DNA of 64,000 nucleotides from Vibrio penaeicida (GTDB lineage: Bacteria; Pseudomonadota; Gammaproteobacteria; Enterobacterales; Vibrionaceae). The stretch spans positions 42,940 to 106,939 of the forward strand of contig NZ_JAUYVM010000018.1 in NCBI RefSeq assembly GCF_030689305.1, written 5' to 3'. Below, one piece after another: positions 63,317 to 64,000 of this stretch. Each line of letters starts with the position of its first letter. Positions within the stretch are counted from its first letter, which is position 1. Both the position numbers and the translations under genes were made by a program. The notes under the pieces are model-generated. The model made no database searches. It was not told the DNA's origin and saw nothing but the letters and a program-made list of their open reading frames with translations.

Positions 63317-63338
63317 ATTCACTAATTAAGGAAGCTCG

Positions 63339-63872
63339 ATGGAAAAAGTACTTCTACTTCACTCCAGCCGAGAAGGGCAAACCGTTAAAATTCTCCACTA
63401 TATAGAAGAGAAGCTTGGAAACGTTGAGTGTGAAACAAAAGACGTACACTTAATCGATGCGCTGGATTTGTCTGGTTACGATAAGGTCATCATTGGTGCG
63501 TCAATTCGCTACGGTCACCTTAATAAGAAATTGTATCGGTTTATCGAAGCGCATCTAGATCAGCTGAATAAAGCCAATGCAGCGTTCTTCTGTGTGAACT
63601 TAACTGCAAGAAAAGAGGCCGAAGGTAAAGATACACCTGAAGGCAGCGCTTATATAAAGAAGTTTCTTATAAAATCGCCTTGGCAGCCGCAATTAATAGG
63701 TGTTTTTGCTGGCGCGCTGTATTACCCACGATACCGTTGGTTCGACAGAGTGATGATTCGTTTTATTATGTCGATGACAGGCGGGGAAAAGGATACAACG
63801 AAAGAAGTGGAATATACCAACTGGGAAAAGGTGTCTCTTTTTGTAGATTCAATTAAGAATTTGAATAAATAA
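63339..63872 (+). CDS. hemG: Menaquinone-dependent protoporphyrinogen IX dehydrogenase HemG
   Basis: 177-residue flavodoxin-like enzyme of heme synthesis, with the FMN loop LLHSSREGQTVKI and IGASIRYGHLNKK. AAGGAAG lies upstream of the ATG. It ends about 75 bp before the rrn promoter. Confidence 0.95.
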   Translation: MEKVLLLHSSREGQTVKILHYIEEKLGNVECETKDVHLIDALDLSGYDKVIIGASIRYGHLNKKLYRFIEAHLDQLNKANAAFFCVNLTARKEAEGKDTPEGSAYIKKFLIKSPWQPQLIGVFAGALYYPRYRWFDRVMIRFIMSMTGGEKDTTKEVEYTNWEKVSLFVDSIKNLNK

Positions 63873-63945
63873 CCATCATAAATCATCTTATCTGAGTGCT
63901 TTTTGCCCGAACAGATAAAAAGTCTAAAAAAAATGAAAAAAGGGG

Positions 63946-63973
63946 TTGTCAAAGAGACTCCGATCTCTATAAT
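63946..63973 (+). promoter_or_regulatory. rRNA operon P1 promoter
   Basis: TTGTCA (63946-63951), 16 bases, TATAAT (63968-63973), followed by the GC-rich discriminator GCCCCCTCGC. This is the classic stringent rrn P1 form; an AT-rich UP-like stretch precedes it. The 16S gene itself lies beyond the window. Confidence 0.88.
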
Positions 63974-64000
63974 GCCCCCTCGCTGACACGGGAACGCTTC

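Noticed and set aside
1..64000. CRISPR arrays, tRNA genes, insertion sequences, integrase or att sites
   Set aside because: None could be supported by reading both strands; the accessory blocks show no transposase or integrase gene and no obvious flanking direct repeats.

Overview
The window is the replication-origin region of the main chromosome of a Vibrio (Vibrionaceae, Gammaproteobacteria). The order atpB-atpI / parB-parA-rsmG-mnmG / oriC / mioC, then mnmE-yidC-yidD-rnpA-rpmH, then dnaA-dnaN-recF-gyrB, ibpA, avtA, glyS-glyQ, and finally fadB-fadA, yigZ, trkH, hemG and an rRNA promoter, is the layout known from Vibrio chromosome 1. Protein sequences, starts and lengths fit this genus; the species cannot be named from the sequence alone.

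Layout. Bases 1-5336: start of the ATP synthase operon, the ParAB segregation genes, and the two tRNA/rRNA modification genes that flank the origin. About 5430-5755: oriC, with AT-rich unwinding repeats, DnaA boxes in the E. coli-like order and 14 GATC sites. 5784-6360: mioC with its terminator and a perfect DnaA box in its promoter. 6495-19054: an accessory iron/heme acquisition island between mioC and mnmE. It encodes a Fur-box-preceded FecI-type sigma factor, a FecR-type regulator, a 1036-residue signalling TonB-dependent receptor, two related PKD-domain lipoproteins, a secreted hemophilin (HphA)-like protein, its Slam-type outer-membrane exporter, and a private ExbB-ExbD-TonB energiser. 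19292-25625: housekeeping mnmE to rpmH and a polar amino-acid ABC importer. 25766-32163: dnaA operon. 32209-43675: small conserved genes, including a heat-shock gene under an RNA thermometer, an orphan Wzz-like gene, glycyl-tRNA synthetase, a Mn(II) riboswitch with its exporter, tusA, and a LysR regulator facing an acuI-type reductase. 43806-54521: a complete C-P lyase (phosphonate) operon phnCDEFGHIJKLMNP with a Pho box and PhnF-type operators. 54584-57240: a large PKD plus leucine-rich-repeat lipoprotein. 57576-64000: fatty-acid beta-oxidation fadBA, yigZ, trkH, hemG and an rrn P1 promoter at the edge.

The most interesting system is the island at 6.5-19 kb. Four places in front of its transcription units (TonB receptor, PKD lipoprotein pair, hemophilin, exbB-exbD-tonB) carry the same bipartite element, TTACGG, then exactly 16 bases, then CGGT, with further conserved bases around each half. 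I read these as promoters of the island's own ECF sigma factor. The model is: iron starvation releases Fur from the sigma gene; the receptor senses its ligand through its N-terminal STN domain and FecR; the sigma factor then switches on receptor, lipoproteins, hemophore and energiser together. The promoter assignment, the heme ligand and the role of the lipoproteins are inferences; the gene families and the repeated element are visible in the sequence.

Other regulatory sequences: three 12-bp PhnF-type operators (two 22 bp apart before phnC, one before phnF), three Pho half-sites in 11-bp phase before phnC, a ROSE-type thermometer on ibpA and several well-formed terminators. No tRNA, complete rRNA, insertion sequence, CRISPR array or prophage was seen.
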